Shown here: positions 34,033-42,310 of the stretch, in pieces | How positions within the stretch are numbered: the first letter of the stretch is position 1 | Layout of the letters: each line of letters opens with the position of its first letter | Origin: Rheinheimera aquimaris | Lineage (GTDB): Bacteria; Pseudomonadota; Gammaproteobacteria; Enterobacterales; Alteromonadaceae | Length of the DNA stretch: 64,000 nucleotides | Direction of reading: 5' to 3' | Assembly (NCBI RefSeq): GCF_020531985.1 | Contig: NZ_JAJAVQ010000003.1 | Span: forward strand, 372,001-436,000 | Position numbers and translations under genes: made by a program | Notes under the pieces: generated by a model | What the model saw: only the letters and a program-made list of their open reading frames with translations | The model's database searches: none | Told to the model about the DNA's origin: nothing

Positions 34033-36639
34033 CTACTGCTCCGGCACCACAAAAGGTGAGTTGTAATACTGGGCACCAATATCAAGCCAGTCGGCAATTA
34101 GCTTAAGCTCTGCCGAAGATAAATAGCCCTGATGTGTTGCGCCGGCGCTGAATACGCTGAAAAATGCACTGCCCGCCGCATTACCCGCGCGCATACTGCC
34201 AGGTACCGCTACCGGCACCAGCACTGGGATCGGATTACCGTCATCGTCCAGCACTAAGTCACCGTTTTCGTCGGTTACAAACACCGGGTTGCCATCAGCG
34301 TCTGTTGCCTGAACCTGCCGGTCAACCAGCACGCCGCCGATGAGCTCCTGTTCATTGTCGCCGCTTAGCAATTCACGATAACTACGATACTGAGCCGGCT
34401 CCAAATCGGAAGGCTCTGCATCCAGTTCGAGCTGAGCAACCGGCACACGGGCATTGCCTGCCGCATCGGTGCGGCTATGACAGCTAACACAGGTATTATC
34501 CTGCAATACGTCGCCGCTAACCGGGTCAAGCTGACGCCGCTCCATAGTCCACAGCGGCTGGATATGGCTGGGATAATCAATACGGATACGGCAACTGGCC
34601 AGCCATTGGCTAAAACATTCAACACCAGCCGGTAGAGGGGTTGTAAGGCTGTTAAAACTGGTTAACTGCTCGGCATCAGGCGTACGCAGAGAAGGATCAG
34701 TCCAAATGTCTAAGTAATGCAGGGCTTCATTAAGCTCAGGAGTACCGTTGATGCGGGCAGCCGTTTGCGCCATAGTCTCACCGGCCTGCGCCAGTAACTG
34801 CGGATTGGTGTTAGGGAACCGGCCATCACTGCTCAGGCCAGGGTTGATGCTTGCGGCCTCGCCTGCCAGCCGGCCATGCGGTGCTGTGCTTTGCGCGCTA
34901 TGGCAACCGTTACAACTGCGGGTTTCGCCAGGCCGCAGCGTGATCCACTGCTGATGTAGCGGCGATATTGCCTGCCCCTGCGCATTCAGTAGCGCCAGGT
35001 TAAAAGGCACATTGGCCGGCACTTTAACCCGTACCGACCCATCGGGTTCAATGGCAACAGTGCCGAGGATCTCTCTCATCAACTGCCGTGCACTTACCCC
35101 GAAAGCAAACCCGGGCACGTCGATAACCTCTTCCGGCGGCTGTGGTACACCCCGCACCAGCCGCAGATAACGCGCAGGTCTGTCCGCTGCAGTAGTTTGC
35201 ATCGGGTCCGCCAACGCGGCCAAATTAACATTGCTGCTGCCGGCAAAATCATACACGCTGCGAATATCCAGCACTGCAGCATTTTCAGCCGCAAGCTCAG
35301 CGTTAAGTTCAGGGTTTTGCGGGATAAAAGCAGGCTCGGTATAAGGCTGTAACACCACAGGTTCAGTAACCAACAGGCCTTCCTGTCCCGGCCGCACTGG
35401 CACCTGAGTTTGCTTTTGGGTATCAAATAACCACAGCCCGTACAGGGGGGCTGCCAGTTCCGAGTCGTTATCCGGCTCTGCCTGAGCACAACTGAGTACA
35501 ATTTGCTGTTGCACCACGCGGCACGGTGACCAACTAACCAGATAGCGGCCGGTACCGTCTTTCAGTGCGGCATAACTGTTTATCGCACCGGCCCGCTGTG
35601 GCTGGTTGCTGTTGTCAAACGCCCACGGAAACAGTGGCGTTTGAGCTGGCATATTCAATACTTCACCCGCCAGCGGTTGCTGATTGTCGCTGGCTAATGC
35701 CAAGGCGACCCGCTGTGGCCAGCTGTTATAGTAAGGCGCATCGACGCTGCTCAGCGCCAGCGACACAGCGCCATCGTCCAGCACAACCGCTTTGGTAAAT
35801 TCCACCCTTGACGCATCAATGCCACTCTGGTGCGAGTGCCAACCATACACCAGCTGGTTTTCTGAACCATCTGGTCGCATTTGATACCAGTTAAACATCG
35901 AACGATCACTCTGATTATCCCAGCGACTGTACAACACATAGCCGTTATCCAGCACTACCGGATAAAGATCATGACTCAAATTGAAACTGAGCTGAGTGAT
36001 ATCCGTGCCGTCACTGTTCATCACGTGCAGGTTAAATGCGGGCGAGTTTAAGTCTTCATCAACCGCGGTGTATTGCGGTTTAAATTCATCTAACAGAATC
36101 TGGCGTGACGTGGTTTGACGGCTGGAGCTGAAAATAATGCGGCCATCCGGTAAAAATGCCGGGCTGATATCATGGCCACGCTGTGCTAACTGCGCATCAC
36201 TTATCAGTGGGCTGACGGTTTTACTGAGCACATCGTAACGCCACAGATCCCACTTAGGTTGCAGCTCCTCTGCTACATTAGCCAACTGCGGCGCGCGCAG
36301 GGCAAATAATAAGGTTAAGCCATCAGGCGACGCCACCAGGTCTTTAACGTCATACAGGCTGTCTTCATCAAACAAGGCGGCAGTGAGATCAGTTTCTGCC
36401 GACTCAGCAAATGCATTTTGTTTTAGTATTAAACGGGCACCGGGGTTAAAAGCTGCAGGGTCGGTCAGACGGGTTTGATAAGCACTATCGTCGGGTAATA
36501 AAAGCGGGCGTTCTACAAAAGCCAGGGCGATTTCCTGCACTACCGGGTCGGTCGGTTCGTCGCGAACACTGATATCAGCGTCACAGGCAACCAGCAAAGC
36601 TGCTGCAGTGATAAGGCAAAGCCTTGTTATTATTATCAT
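34033..36639 (-). CDS. HzsA-like lipoprotein with beta-propeller and two heme c motifs
   Basis: The first gene of the 18-gene run, 868 residues. Lipobox LLVAC (Cys 19), then a TolB/WD40-like propeller (about 90-420: VKDLVASPDGLTLLFALR, HDISPAFLPDGRIIFSSSR, NLHVMNSDGTDITQLS), a middle domain (VPQPPEEVIDVPGFAFGVSARQL split over the join, VRVKVPANVPFNLALL) and two heme c motifs, CNGCH at 576-580 and CVSCH at 717-721. The order matches HzsA-related proteins, whose namesake is the hydrazine synthase alpha subunit; the other synthase subunits are absent, so hydrazine chemistry is not implied. Probably an outer-membrane redox or sensing protein. Confidence 0.78.
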   Translation of the reverse strand: MIIITRLCLITAAALLVACDADISVRDEPTDPVVQEIALAFVERPLLLPDDSAYQTRLTDPAAFNPGARLILKQNAFAESAETDLTAALFDEDSLYDVKDLVASPDGLTLLFALRAPQLANVAEELQPKWDLWRYDVLSKTVSPLISDAQLAQRGHDISPAFLPDGRIIFSSSRQTTSRQILLDEFKPQYTAVDEDLNSPAFNLHVMNSDGTDITQLSFNLSHDLYPVVLDNGYVLYSRWDNQSDRSMFNWYQMRPDGSENQLVYGWHSHQSGIDASRVEFTKAVVLDDGAVSLALSSVDAPYYNSWPQRVALALASDNQQPLAGEVLNMPAQTPLFPWAFDNSNQPQRAGAINSYAALKDGTGRYLVSWSPCRVVQQQIVLSCAQAEPDNDSELAAPLYGLWLFDTQKQTQVPVRPGQEGLLVTEPVVLQPYTEPAFIPQNPELNAELAAENAAVLDIRSVYDFAGSSNVNLAALADPMQTTAADRPARYLRLVRGVPQPPEEVIDVPGFAFGVSARQLMREILGTVAIEPDGSVRVKVPANVPFNLALLNAQGQAISPLHQQWITLRPGETRSCNGCHSAQSTAPHGRLAGEAASINPGLSSDGRFPNTNPQLLAQAGETMAQTAARINGTPELNEALHYLDIWTDPSLRTPDAEQLTSFNSLTTPLPAGVECFSQWLASCRIRIDYPSHIQPLWTMERRQLDPVSGDVLQDNTCVSCHSRTDAAGNARVPVAQLELDAEPSDLEPAQYRSYRELLSGDNEQELIGGVLVDRQVQATDADGNPVFVTDENGDLVLDDDGNPIPVLVPVAVPGSMRAGNAAGSAFFSVFSAGATHQGYLSSAELKLIADWLDIGAQYYNSPFVVPEQ

Positions 36640-36750
36640 TATTATAGGTACCGGCTACCAATTACTGCATGTTGCGTTAAGGGAGCTGCCGTAAAGGCGA
36701 AGTCTCAGCTTAGCGCTGGCTTAACAACAGAGCAAGTGAAAATTTCTAAC
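36640..36750 (-). promoter_or_regulatory. Leader of the 18-gene cluster, no clear ribosome-binding site
   Basis: On the minus strand the first ATG (36639-36637) is preceded almost directly by TATAAT (36646-36641), with no Shine-Dalgarno in the usual place. AAGGGAG lies about 38 bases upstream. A -10 box this close would put the start point inside the coding region, so the real promoter probably lies nearer 36700-36750, or translation starts without a leader. Confidence 0.35.
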
Positions 36751-36775
36751 AAAAAAGCCAGCATAAGCTGGCTTT
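36751..36775 (-). terminator. recA terminator
   Basis: On the minus strand AAAGCCAGC, four bases, GCTGGCTTT followed by a T run (TTTTTT). It lies 22 bases after the recA stop codon and separates recA from the 18-gene cluster on the same strand. Confidence 0.85.
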
Positions 36776-36797
36776 ATTAACGTCAGATGAACAGTTT

Positions 36798-37853
36798 TTA
36801 TAAATCGGCTTCAAATGCCTCAGGAACACTTTCTTCTATCGGCTTTTCACCCGGTTTCAGCAGTAAGCGGCTACGCAGTTCTTTTTCGATTTCATCTGAA
36901 ATGGTCTGGTTATCCTGCAAGAATTTCATTGCATTCGCTTTACCCTGACCAATCTTATTACCCTGATAGGCATACCAGGCACCGGCCTTATCTACCAGGC
37001 CTTGTGCGACACCTAAATCAATCAGCTCGCCCAGCTTATTAATGCCCGCGCCATACTGGATAATAAACTCAGCTTGTTTAAACGGCGGTGCAACTTTGTT
37101 CTTAACCACTTTAACCCGGGTTTCATTACCGGTAATTTCATCGCCTTCTTTTACAGAACCGATACGACGTATATCTAAACGCACTGACGCATAGAACTTT
37201 AACGCATTACCACCGGTAGTCGTTTCCGGGTTACCGAACATAACACCAATCTTCATCCGGATCTGGTTAATGAAAATACACAAGGTGTTAGAGCGCTTAA
37301 TGTTAGCCGTTAACTTACGCAGCGCCTGCGACATCAAACGGGCCTGTAAGCCCATGTGGCTGTCGCCCATGTCGCCTTCAATTTCGGCTTTAGGTGTTAA
37401 TGCGGCTACCGAATCGACAATCACCACGTCTACTGCAGCTGAACGCACCAACATGTCGCAGATTTCAAGCGCCTGCTCGCCGGTGTCTGGCTGCGATACC
37501 AGTAACGCATCGACATTGACACCCAGCTTTTTCGCATACACCGGATCCAATGCGTGCTCCGCATCGATAAAGGCACAGGTTTTACCGGCACGCTGCGCTT
37601 CGGCTATAACCTGCAGTGTTAAAGTAGTCTTACCTGAAGATTCAGGACCATAAATTTCGACAATCCGGCCATAAGGCAAACCGCCAATACCCAGAGCGAT
37701 ATCCAGACCCAGTGAGCCGGTTGATACCGCCTCAATGTCCAGCGCTGTACTGTCGCCCAGACGCATAATAGAGCCTTTACCGAATTGACGTTCAATCTGA
37801 CCTAAGGCGGCTGCGAGCGCTTTTTGTTTGTTATCGTCCATTTTAATATCCAT
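36798..37853 (-). CDS. recA: Recombinase A
   Basis: The 351-residue protein forms filaments on single-stranded DNA, drives strand exchange and triggers LexA cleavage. Walker A (GPESSGKTT), Walker B ([10 protein letters not shown]), the ATP-sensing loop and L1/L2 ([37 protein letters not shown]) are intact. The start is taken at ATG 37853 ([17 protein letters not shown]), which fits the family. A TTG at 37877 would run into the promoter, and ATG 37841 is possible. A LexA box lies 31 bases upstream. cinA is the upstream neighbour on the same strand, as in most proteobacteria. Confidence 0.98.
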   Translation of the reverse strand: MDIKMDDNKQKALAAALGQIERQFGKGSIMRLGDSTALDIEAVSTGSLGLDIALGIGGLPYGRIVEIYGPESSGKTTLTLQVIAEAQRAGKTCAFIDAEHALDPVYAKKLGVNVDALLVSQPDTGEQALEICDMLVRSAAVDVVIVDSVAALTPKAEIEGDMGDSHMGLQARLMSQALRKLTANIKRSNTLCIFINQIRMKIGVMFGNPETTTGGNALKFYASVRLDIRRIGSVKEGDEITGNETRVKVVKNKVAPPFKQAEFIIQYGAGINKLGELIDLGVAQGLVDKAGAWYAYQGNKIGQGKANAMKFLQDNQTISDEIEKELRSRLLLKPGEKPIEESVPEAFEADL

Positions 37854-37877
37854 GGTTGAGCCGGGCTTGCCGGACAA

Positions 37878-37906
37878 TTAACACTGTATGCTCGTACAGT
37901 AGTCTA
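37878..37906 (-). promoter_or_regulatory. recA promoter with LexA (SOS) box
   Basis: CTGTATGCTCGTACAG at 37884-37899 is a complete CTGT-N8-ACAG LexA site. On the minus strand it fills the 17-base spacer between a -35-like TAGACT (37906-37901) and a -10-like TGTTAA (37883-37878), so LexA bound there would block RNA polymerase. The arrangement mirrors recA of Escherichia coli. Confidence 0.9.
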
Positions 37907-38404
37907 GTTTGATAAGGCTGTCAACAGCTCGATGCTTTGTTTAAGCGCAAAATTGATGGCTTGCTGGCGTACTTGCTGCCGGTCGCCGGCGAACACCAGG
38001 TGGCTGCTGGCAACGTGGCCGGCCAGGTAAAAACCAAAACAGACAGTGCCTACCGGCTTATAGGCGGAACCGCCATCAGGCCCGGCAATGCCAGACACGG
38101 CAATGGCAACATCCGCTGCGGCCGCCTTGGCTGCCCCCTGCGCCATTTCACGTACGGTTTCTTCGCTAACGGCGCCAAACTGCAATAATGTTGCACTACG
38201 CACTGCAAGTAACTGCTGTTTGGCTTTGTTGCTATAGGTAATAAAACCACGGTCAACATAGGCAGAGCTACCCGGCACAGCGGTTAACCAGTACCCTATA
38301 CCACCACCGGTACAGGACTCCGCCGTCGTAATGCTCCACTTTTTTTGTAACAGTAGCTGGCCCAGTTCTGTCGCCAGCTGCAGGCTGTCTGCTGCGACCG
38401 TCAT
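37904..38404 (-). CDS. pncC: Nicotinamide-nucleotide amidase (CinA C-terminal domain, PncC type)
   Basis: A 166-residue stand-alone CinA_C domain: TAESCTGGGIGYWLTAVPGSSAY contains the catalytic serine region, followed by GFITYSNKAKQQLL, VAIAVSGIAGPDGGSAYKPVGTVCFGF and a C-terminal helix. These enzymes deamidate NMN to nicotinate mononucleotide in the pyridine nucleotide salvage cycle. The N-terminal molybdopterin-binding-like domain of full CinA is absent, as in gammaproteobacterial ygaD/pncC. The end of the gene touches the recA promoter, and both genes can be co-expressed by readthrough. Confidence 0.93.
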   Translation of the reverse strand: MTVAADSLQLATELGQLLLQKKWSITTAESCTGGGIGYWLTAVPGSSAYVDRGFITYSNKAKQQLLAVRSATLLQFGAVSEETVREMAQGAAKAAAADVAIAVSGIAGPDGGSAYKPVGTVCFGFYLAGHVASSHLVFAGDRQQVRQQAINFALKQSIELLTALSN

Positions 38405-38516
38405 ATATTATCCAACAGAAAATACACAGCACCCATTATGCCGTCAGAGATGAAAGCGGGGCAAGAGGCAACTGCCAGCTTTGGCAGCACCCTGTTCGTA
38501 CGACCTACGCAGCTGA

Positions 38517-39734
38517 CTAGTTCGCCGATAGCTTCTCGTTTTTAAACAGCAATGCAAATAACACCAGCACGACGGCGGCAAAACCTGCCGGGAACAGCCA
38601 AATGTTAAACCAGTTGTGTCCGGCCATAGCACTATACTGTTCGGTGATATAACCTGCCACACTAAAGCCAACCAACATACCCACGCCATAGGTGGCCAGC
38701 GTGATCAGGCCTTGCGCAGCGCTTTTAACCGCCGGACCGGCTTTGCTGTTAGTATAAATCTGCCCGGAGACAAAAAAGAAGTCGTAACAGATACCGTGCA
38801 GAGCTATGCCAACCAGCAGCAGAGCAACACCTTCACCGGAATCGCCGTATGCGAATAATACATAACGCAGTACCCAGGCGAACATGCCAAGCAGTAATGT
38901 CAGTTTAATGCCAAAGCGGCCAAGGAAAAGCGGTAATGCCAGCATAAACAACACTTCTGACATCTGCCCCAAAGTCATTTTGCCGGTAGCATTGGCAACA
39001 CCAATTTCGGTCAGAAACGGATTGGCATTCTGGTAATAGAAGGCCAACGGAATGCAAATTAACACTGAGCTGGCAAAGAACACCGCAAAGTTCTTATCTT
39101 TTAACAGCTTCAGTGCGTCCAGCCCCAGCAGTTCACCCAAACGCAGCGGTTGCCCCCGCCCGGCAGGCAAGGTAGCCGGTAACGTAAAGCTGTATATACC
39201 CAGCACCAGTGACGCAATCGCCCCCATCAGAAATGTGTACTTCAGTGCACCGGTACTTATACCAACCTGGCTATCCCAGCCAAACACAAAACTGATCACC
39301 AGCCCGGCGACAATCCAGCCAACAGTGCCCCACACCCGGATCTGGCCAAACTCGGCCTCAGGCCTGGCCAACTGCGCGAACGACACTGAGTTCACCAGTG
39401 CCAGTGTTGGCATATAGGCCAGCATATACCCCAACACTAACGGATAGAAACCGGCAAAATCTACCGTGTGATACATCAGATACATTAATACCGCACCGGT
39501 AAGGTGCAGCATGGCAAGCAAACGTTCAGCATTGAAAAACCGGTCGGCCACCAGGCCAATAAATACCGGTGCAATGATGGCTCCCCAGGACTGGGTAGAA
39601 AATGCCAGCGCTGTTTGCGCACCACTGGCTGCCAGGTTCTGTGCCAGAAAGGTTCCCAGGGTAACAAACCAGCCTCCCCAGATAAAAAACTGCAAAAACA
39701 TCATCAGGCTTAAACGTAGTTTAATTATGCTCAT
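38517..39734 (-). CDS. MFS sugar or nucleoside permease, NupG-like
   Basis: A 405-residue protein with about 12 membrane segments. Its start LRLSLMMFLQFFIWGGWFVTLGTFL and the loop VADRFFNAERLLA are typical of the nucleoside:H+ symporter (NupG/XapB) branch of the major facilitator superfamily, which in these bacteria is often linked to sugar cassettes with isomerase and dehydrogenase genes. Its position as last gene of the isomerase-dehydrogenase operon suggests import of a keto-sugar or a product of the DUF1080 hydrolase. The substrate itself cannot be read from sequence. GGGGATTG precedes the ATG. The gap to the isomerase gene is 66 bases. Confidence 0.85.
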   Translation of the reverse strand: MSIIKLRLSLMMFLQFFIWGGWFVTLGTFLAQNLAASGAQTALAFSTQSWGAIIAPVFIGLVADRFFNAERLLAMLHLTGAVLMYLMYHTVDFAGFYPLVLGYMLAYMPTLALVNSVSFAQLARPEAEFGQIRVWGTVGWIVAGLVISFVFGWDSQVGISTGALKYTFLMGAIASLVLGIYSFTLPATLPAGRGQPLRLGELLGLDALKLLKDKNFAVFFASSVLICIPLAFYYQNANPFLTEIGVANATGKMTLGQMSEVLFMLALPLFLGRFGIKLTLLLGMFAWVLRYVLFAYGDSGEGVALLLVGIALHGICYDFFFVSGQIYTNSKAGPAVKSAAQGLITLATYGVGMLVGFSVAGYITEQYSAMAGHNWFNIWLFPAGFAAVVLVLFALLFKNEKLSAN

Positions 39735-39800
39735 GTCAATCCCCGTCGATCGCCCTGTCGGCAGGGCTTGTTATAGAGAGTTTATTGGTATTTGTTATTG

Positions 39801-40856
39801 TCAGTCTGTCAACCCGAGAATACGCCTGTTACGCGCGGTATCTGTGTTACTGCCGGCAAAGTCGTCAAAGGCACGATCGGCCTTTTTAATCAGATGCTGC
39901 TGAATAAAAGGTGCGCCTTCCTGTGCTCCCTGCACAGCATCTTTCAGACAGCACTCCCACTCCAGCACCGCCCAACCGTCGAAGCCATATTGGGTTAGCT
40001 TGCTGAAAATGCTTTTAAAATCTACCTGGCCATCACCCAATGAGCGAAACCGCCCGGGCCGGTTAACCCAATCCTGATAGCCGCCATAGACGCCGCTCTG
40101 ACCGTTTGGTCTGAACTCGGCATCCTTCACATGAAACATTTTTATCCGCTGATGGTAACGATCGATAAAGTCGAGGTAATCAAGCTGCTGCAGGACAAAA
40201 TGGCTTGGGTCAAACAGAATATTGGCGCGCCGGTGGCCGCCAACAGCGCCAAGGAAACGCTCGAAGCTGGCGCCATCGTGTAAATCTTCTCCGGGGTGGA
40301 TCTCATAACACAGGTCTACACCTGCCTCATCGAACGCATCCAGAATGGGTAACCAGCGCTTTGCCAGCTCGGCAAACCCTTGCTCAACCAGTCCGGCAGG
40401 CCGCTGTGGCCAAGGGTAAACCAGGTGCCACAACAGCGCGCCGGAAAACGTCGCATGCGCGGTTAAACCAAGCCGCTGGCTGGCTTTTGCTGCCAGCTTC
40501 AGCTGCTCAATAGCCCATGCGGTGCGCGCTGCCGGTTTGCCCTTTAATGCGGCAGGGGCAAAATTATCAAACAATTCATCATAAGCCGGATGCACGGCAA
40601 CCAACTGCCCCTGCAAATGCGTAGACAGCTCAGTGATCTCGACACCTGCTTCACGGCAGCGGCCTAAAATCTCATCGCAGTAATCCTGACTGGCTGCAGC
40701 CTGGGTTAAGTCAAACAGTGCGCTATCGTTGGTGGGAACCTGAATGCCGCGATAGCCTAAATCTGCCGCCCACTTAGCCATACCGGGTAATGAATTAAAA
40801 GGTGCTGTGCTGCCAGCAAATTGCGCCAGAAAGATGGCGGGTCCCTGAATACTCAT
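39801..40856 (-). CDS. Sugar phosphate isomerase/epimerase-family protein
   Basis: The 351-residue TIM-barrel (xylose isomerase-like, AP endonuclease 2 fold) protein starts at ATG 40856 behind CAGGAGC. A longer frame to 40910 would only overlap the dehydrogenase gene. Metal-site segments are visible: Glu in VDLCYEIHPGEDLHD, Asp and His in NILFDPSHFVLQQ, His in KMFHVKDAEF and Glu near the end (WAVLEWECCL). No signal peptide, so cytoplasmic. In keto-sugar cassettes such proteins isomerise or epimerise 3-keto sugars or cleave keto-glycosides. The gene lies between the dehydrogenase and permease genes in one operon. Confidence 0.88.
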   Translation of the reverse strand: MSIQGPAIFLAQFAGSTAPFNSLPGMAKWAADLGYRGIQVPTNDSALFDLTQAAASQDYCDEILGRCREAGVEITELSTHLQGQLVAVHPAYDELFDNFAPAALKGKPAARTAWAIEQLKLAAKASQRLGLTAHATFSGALLWHLVYPWPQRPAGLVEQGFAELAKRWLPILDAFDEAGVDLCYEIHPGEDLHDGASFERFLGAVGGHRRANILFDPSHFVLQQLDYLDFIDRYHQRIKMFHVKDAEFRPNGQSGVYGGYQDWVNRPGRFRSLGDGQVDFKSIFSKLTQYGFDGWAVLEWECCLKDAVQGAQEGAPFIQQHLIKKADRAFDDFAGSNTDTARNRRILGLTD

Positions 40857-40875
40857 GTTTTGCTCCTGTATCAGC

Positions 40876-42042
40876 TTAGGCGGTAACCGGCACGTCCAGC
40901 CATTTTTCACTGCTGGTGCTGCTTTGTGTTACGGTTTCAATAAAGGCCATGCCGCGTAAACCGGCTGAAATACCCGGTACACCTGCAGGCGTGCCCTGTT
41001 CAGCACGGCGAATTGCAGTGGCAAAATCACGGTACAGATTCGCCATGGCTTCAAGGTACCCCTCCGGGTGTCCTGCCGGTAACCGGCAGCGTTTGAGAGC
41101 TTCATCAGTAAGCCCGGCCTGACCTTTGCCGGCCCGCAGCAACTGAACAGGGGCTCCGTGTGGCCGCAACACCAGAGTGTTTGGTTCCATCTGCTGCCAC
41201 TCCAGGCCGCCTTTGCTGCCATACAGGCGGATTTTCAAAGCGTTTTCTTCGCCGGCGCACACCTGGCTGGCAATTAGTACGCCGCTGGCGCCACCGTCGG
41301 TCTTAAATAACGCTGCGCCATCATCATCAAGCCTGCGCCCTGTTATATGCGTTGCCAACTCTGCACACAATTTAGTGATACGCTGACCACTGATAAACTC
41401 TGCCAGACCGAAAGCATGGGTGCCGATATCAGCCATACAGCCGCTACTACCAGCTTGCGCCGGATCGGTGCGCCAGCTCGCTTGTTTAGCCTGCTGCGCT
41501 TCAAGATTATCTGTCAGCCAGCCCTGCGGGTATTCAACATAAACCTTGCGCAGCACTCCTAACTCACCGCGGCTGACCAGCTCTCTGGCTTGCCATACCA
41601 TAGGATATCCAAGATAAGTATGCGCCAGTCCGTACAACAAACCGGAAGCAACAAGCACTTCGTGCAGCCGTTCGGTTTCTGACAGCGTTACCCCGGCAGG
41701 CTTTTCACTGAATACGTGAAAACCGGCCTGCAAAGCAGCAATGCTTATTGGCACATGTAACTGATTTGGCGTCACTATCACCAGCAACTGCATGCGCTGC
41801 TCAGCGGGTAACGCCGCTTCTTGTTCCAGCAACTGCTGCCAGCTGTCATATACACGCTCTGGCGCAAGCCCAAGCGAAGCACCAGTACGCTGGTTATTAT
41901 CAGCATCCCGGCTAAACGCACCGCAAACCAGTTCAGTCTGGCCATCCAGGGCTGCAGCATGACGATGTACAGCACCGATAAAAGCGCCCTCACCGCCACC
42001 TATCATGCCAAGGCGAATTCTTTGTTGAGAAACAACAGCCAT
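40876..42042 (-). CDS. Gfo/Idh/MocA-family NAD(P)-dependent oxidoreductase
   Basis: The 388-residue enzyme has an N-terminal Rossmann fold (LGMIGGGEGAFIGAVHRHAA) and the family Lys-Pro motif in VFSEKPAGVTLSE, followed by the beta-sheet substrate domain (about 130-370) with GCMADIGTHAFGLAEFI, which includes the catalytic His. AAGGA lies before ATG 42042. It is the first gene of the minus-strand sugar operon and ends 19 bases before the isomerase start. The likely reaction is interconversion of a 3-keto sugar and the parent sugar with NAD(H); this is inferred from the neighbouring C3-dehydrogenase genes. Confidence 0.92.
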   Translation of the reverse strand: MAVVSQQRIRLGMIGGGEGAFIGAVHRHAAALDGQTELVCGAFSRDADNNQRTGASLGLAPERVYDSWQQLLEQEAALPAEQRMQLLVIVTPNQLHVPISIAALQAGFHVFSEKPAGVTLSETERLHEVLVASGLLYGLAHTYLGYPMVWQARELVSRGELGVLRKVYVEYPQGWLTDNLEAQQAKQASWRTDPAQAGSSGCMADIGTHAFGLAEFISGQRITKLCAELATHITGRRLDDDGAALFKTDGGASGVLIASQVCAGEENALKIRLYGSKGGLEWQQMEPNTLVLRPHGAPVQLLRAGKGQAGLTDEALKRCRLPAGHPEGYLEAMANLYRDFATAIRRAEQGTPAGVPGISAGLRGMAFIETVTQSSTSSEKWLDVPVTA

Positions 42043-42124
42043 AAAGAGTCCTTATCAGCCAATATCAAAAACTTGCTGGGAACAGAAACCTCAGCATTAT
42101 CACTCTGCCTGCGCCAGACAACAG

Positions 42125-42140
42125 ATGTAACGGATTACAT
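42125..42140. promoter_or_regulatory. Candidate operator 1 of the LacI-type regulator
   Basis: ATGTAA-CGGA-TTACAT is a perfect 6-base inverted repeat of the size bound by LacI-family dimers. It lies 83 bases upstream of the Gfo/Idh start in the 268-base divergent region, placed to control the isomerase-permease operon. Confidence 0.6.
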
Positions 42141-42287
42141 TTAAACTTGTCAAGCCAACCTCTGACCAAAACCCACCAAATCAGCCTAAAAAACCGGCAA
42201 AAATCAGCTTAAGGCATAAATAAAGTCGCAGTTTTTCGCTTAAAGCACTTTCATTTTAAGTCTATTTCACCTATAACAGCAAATAAA

Positions 42288-42303
42288 ATGATATCGGTTA
42301 CAT
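42288..42303. promoter_or_regulatory. Candidate operator 2 of the LacI-type regulator
   Basis: ATGATATCGGTTACAT shares the right half (TTACAT) and length with the site at 42125 and has a central CG. It ends 7 bases before the regulator's start codon, fitting autorepression. The left half is imperfect. Confidence 0.55.
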
Positions 42304-42310
42304 TTTAGTT

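Noticed and set aside
34033..36639. Hydrazine synthase or anammox-type metabolism
   Set aside because: Only an HzsA-like protein is present, without beta and gamma subunits or hydrazine dehydrogenase, in a gammaproteobacterial context.
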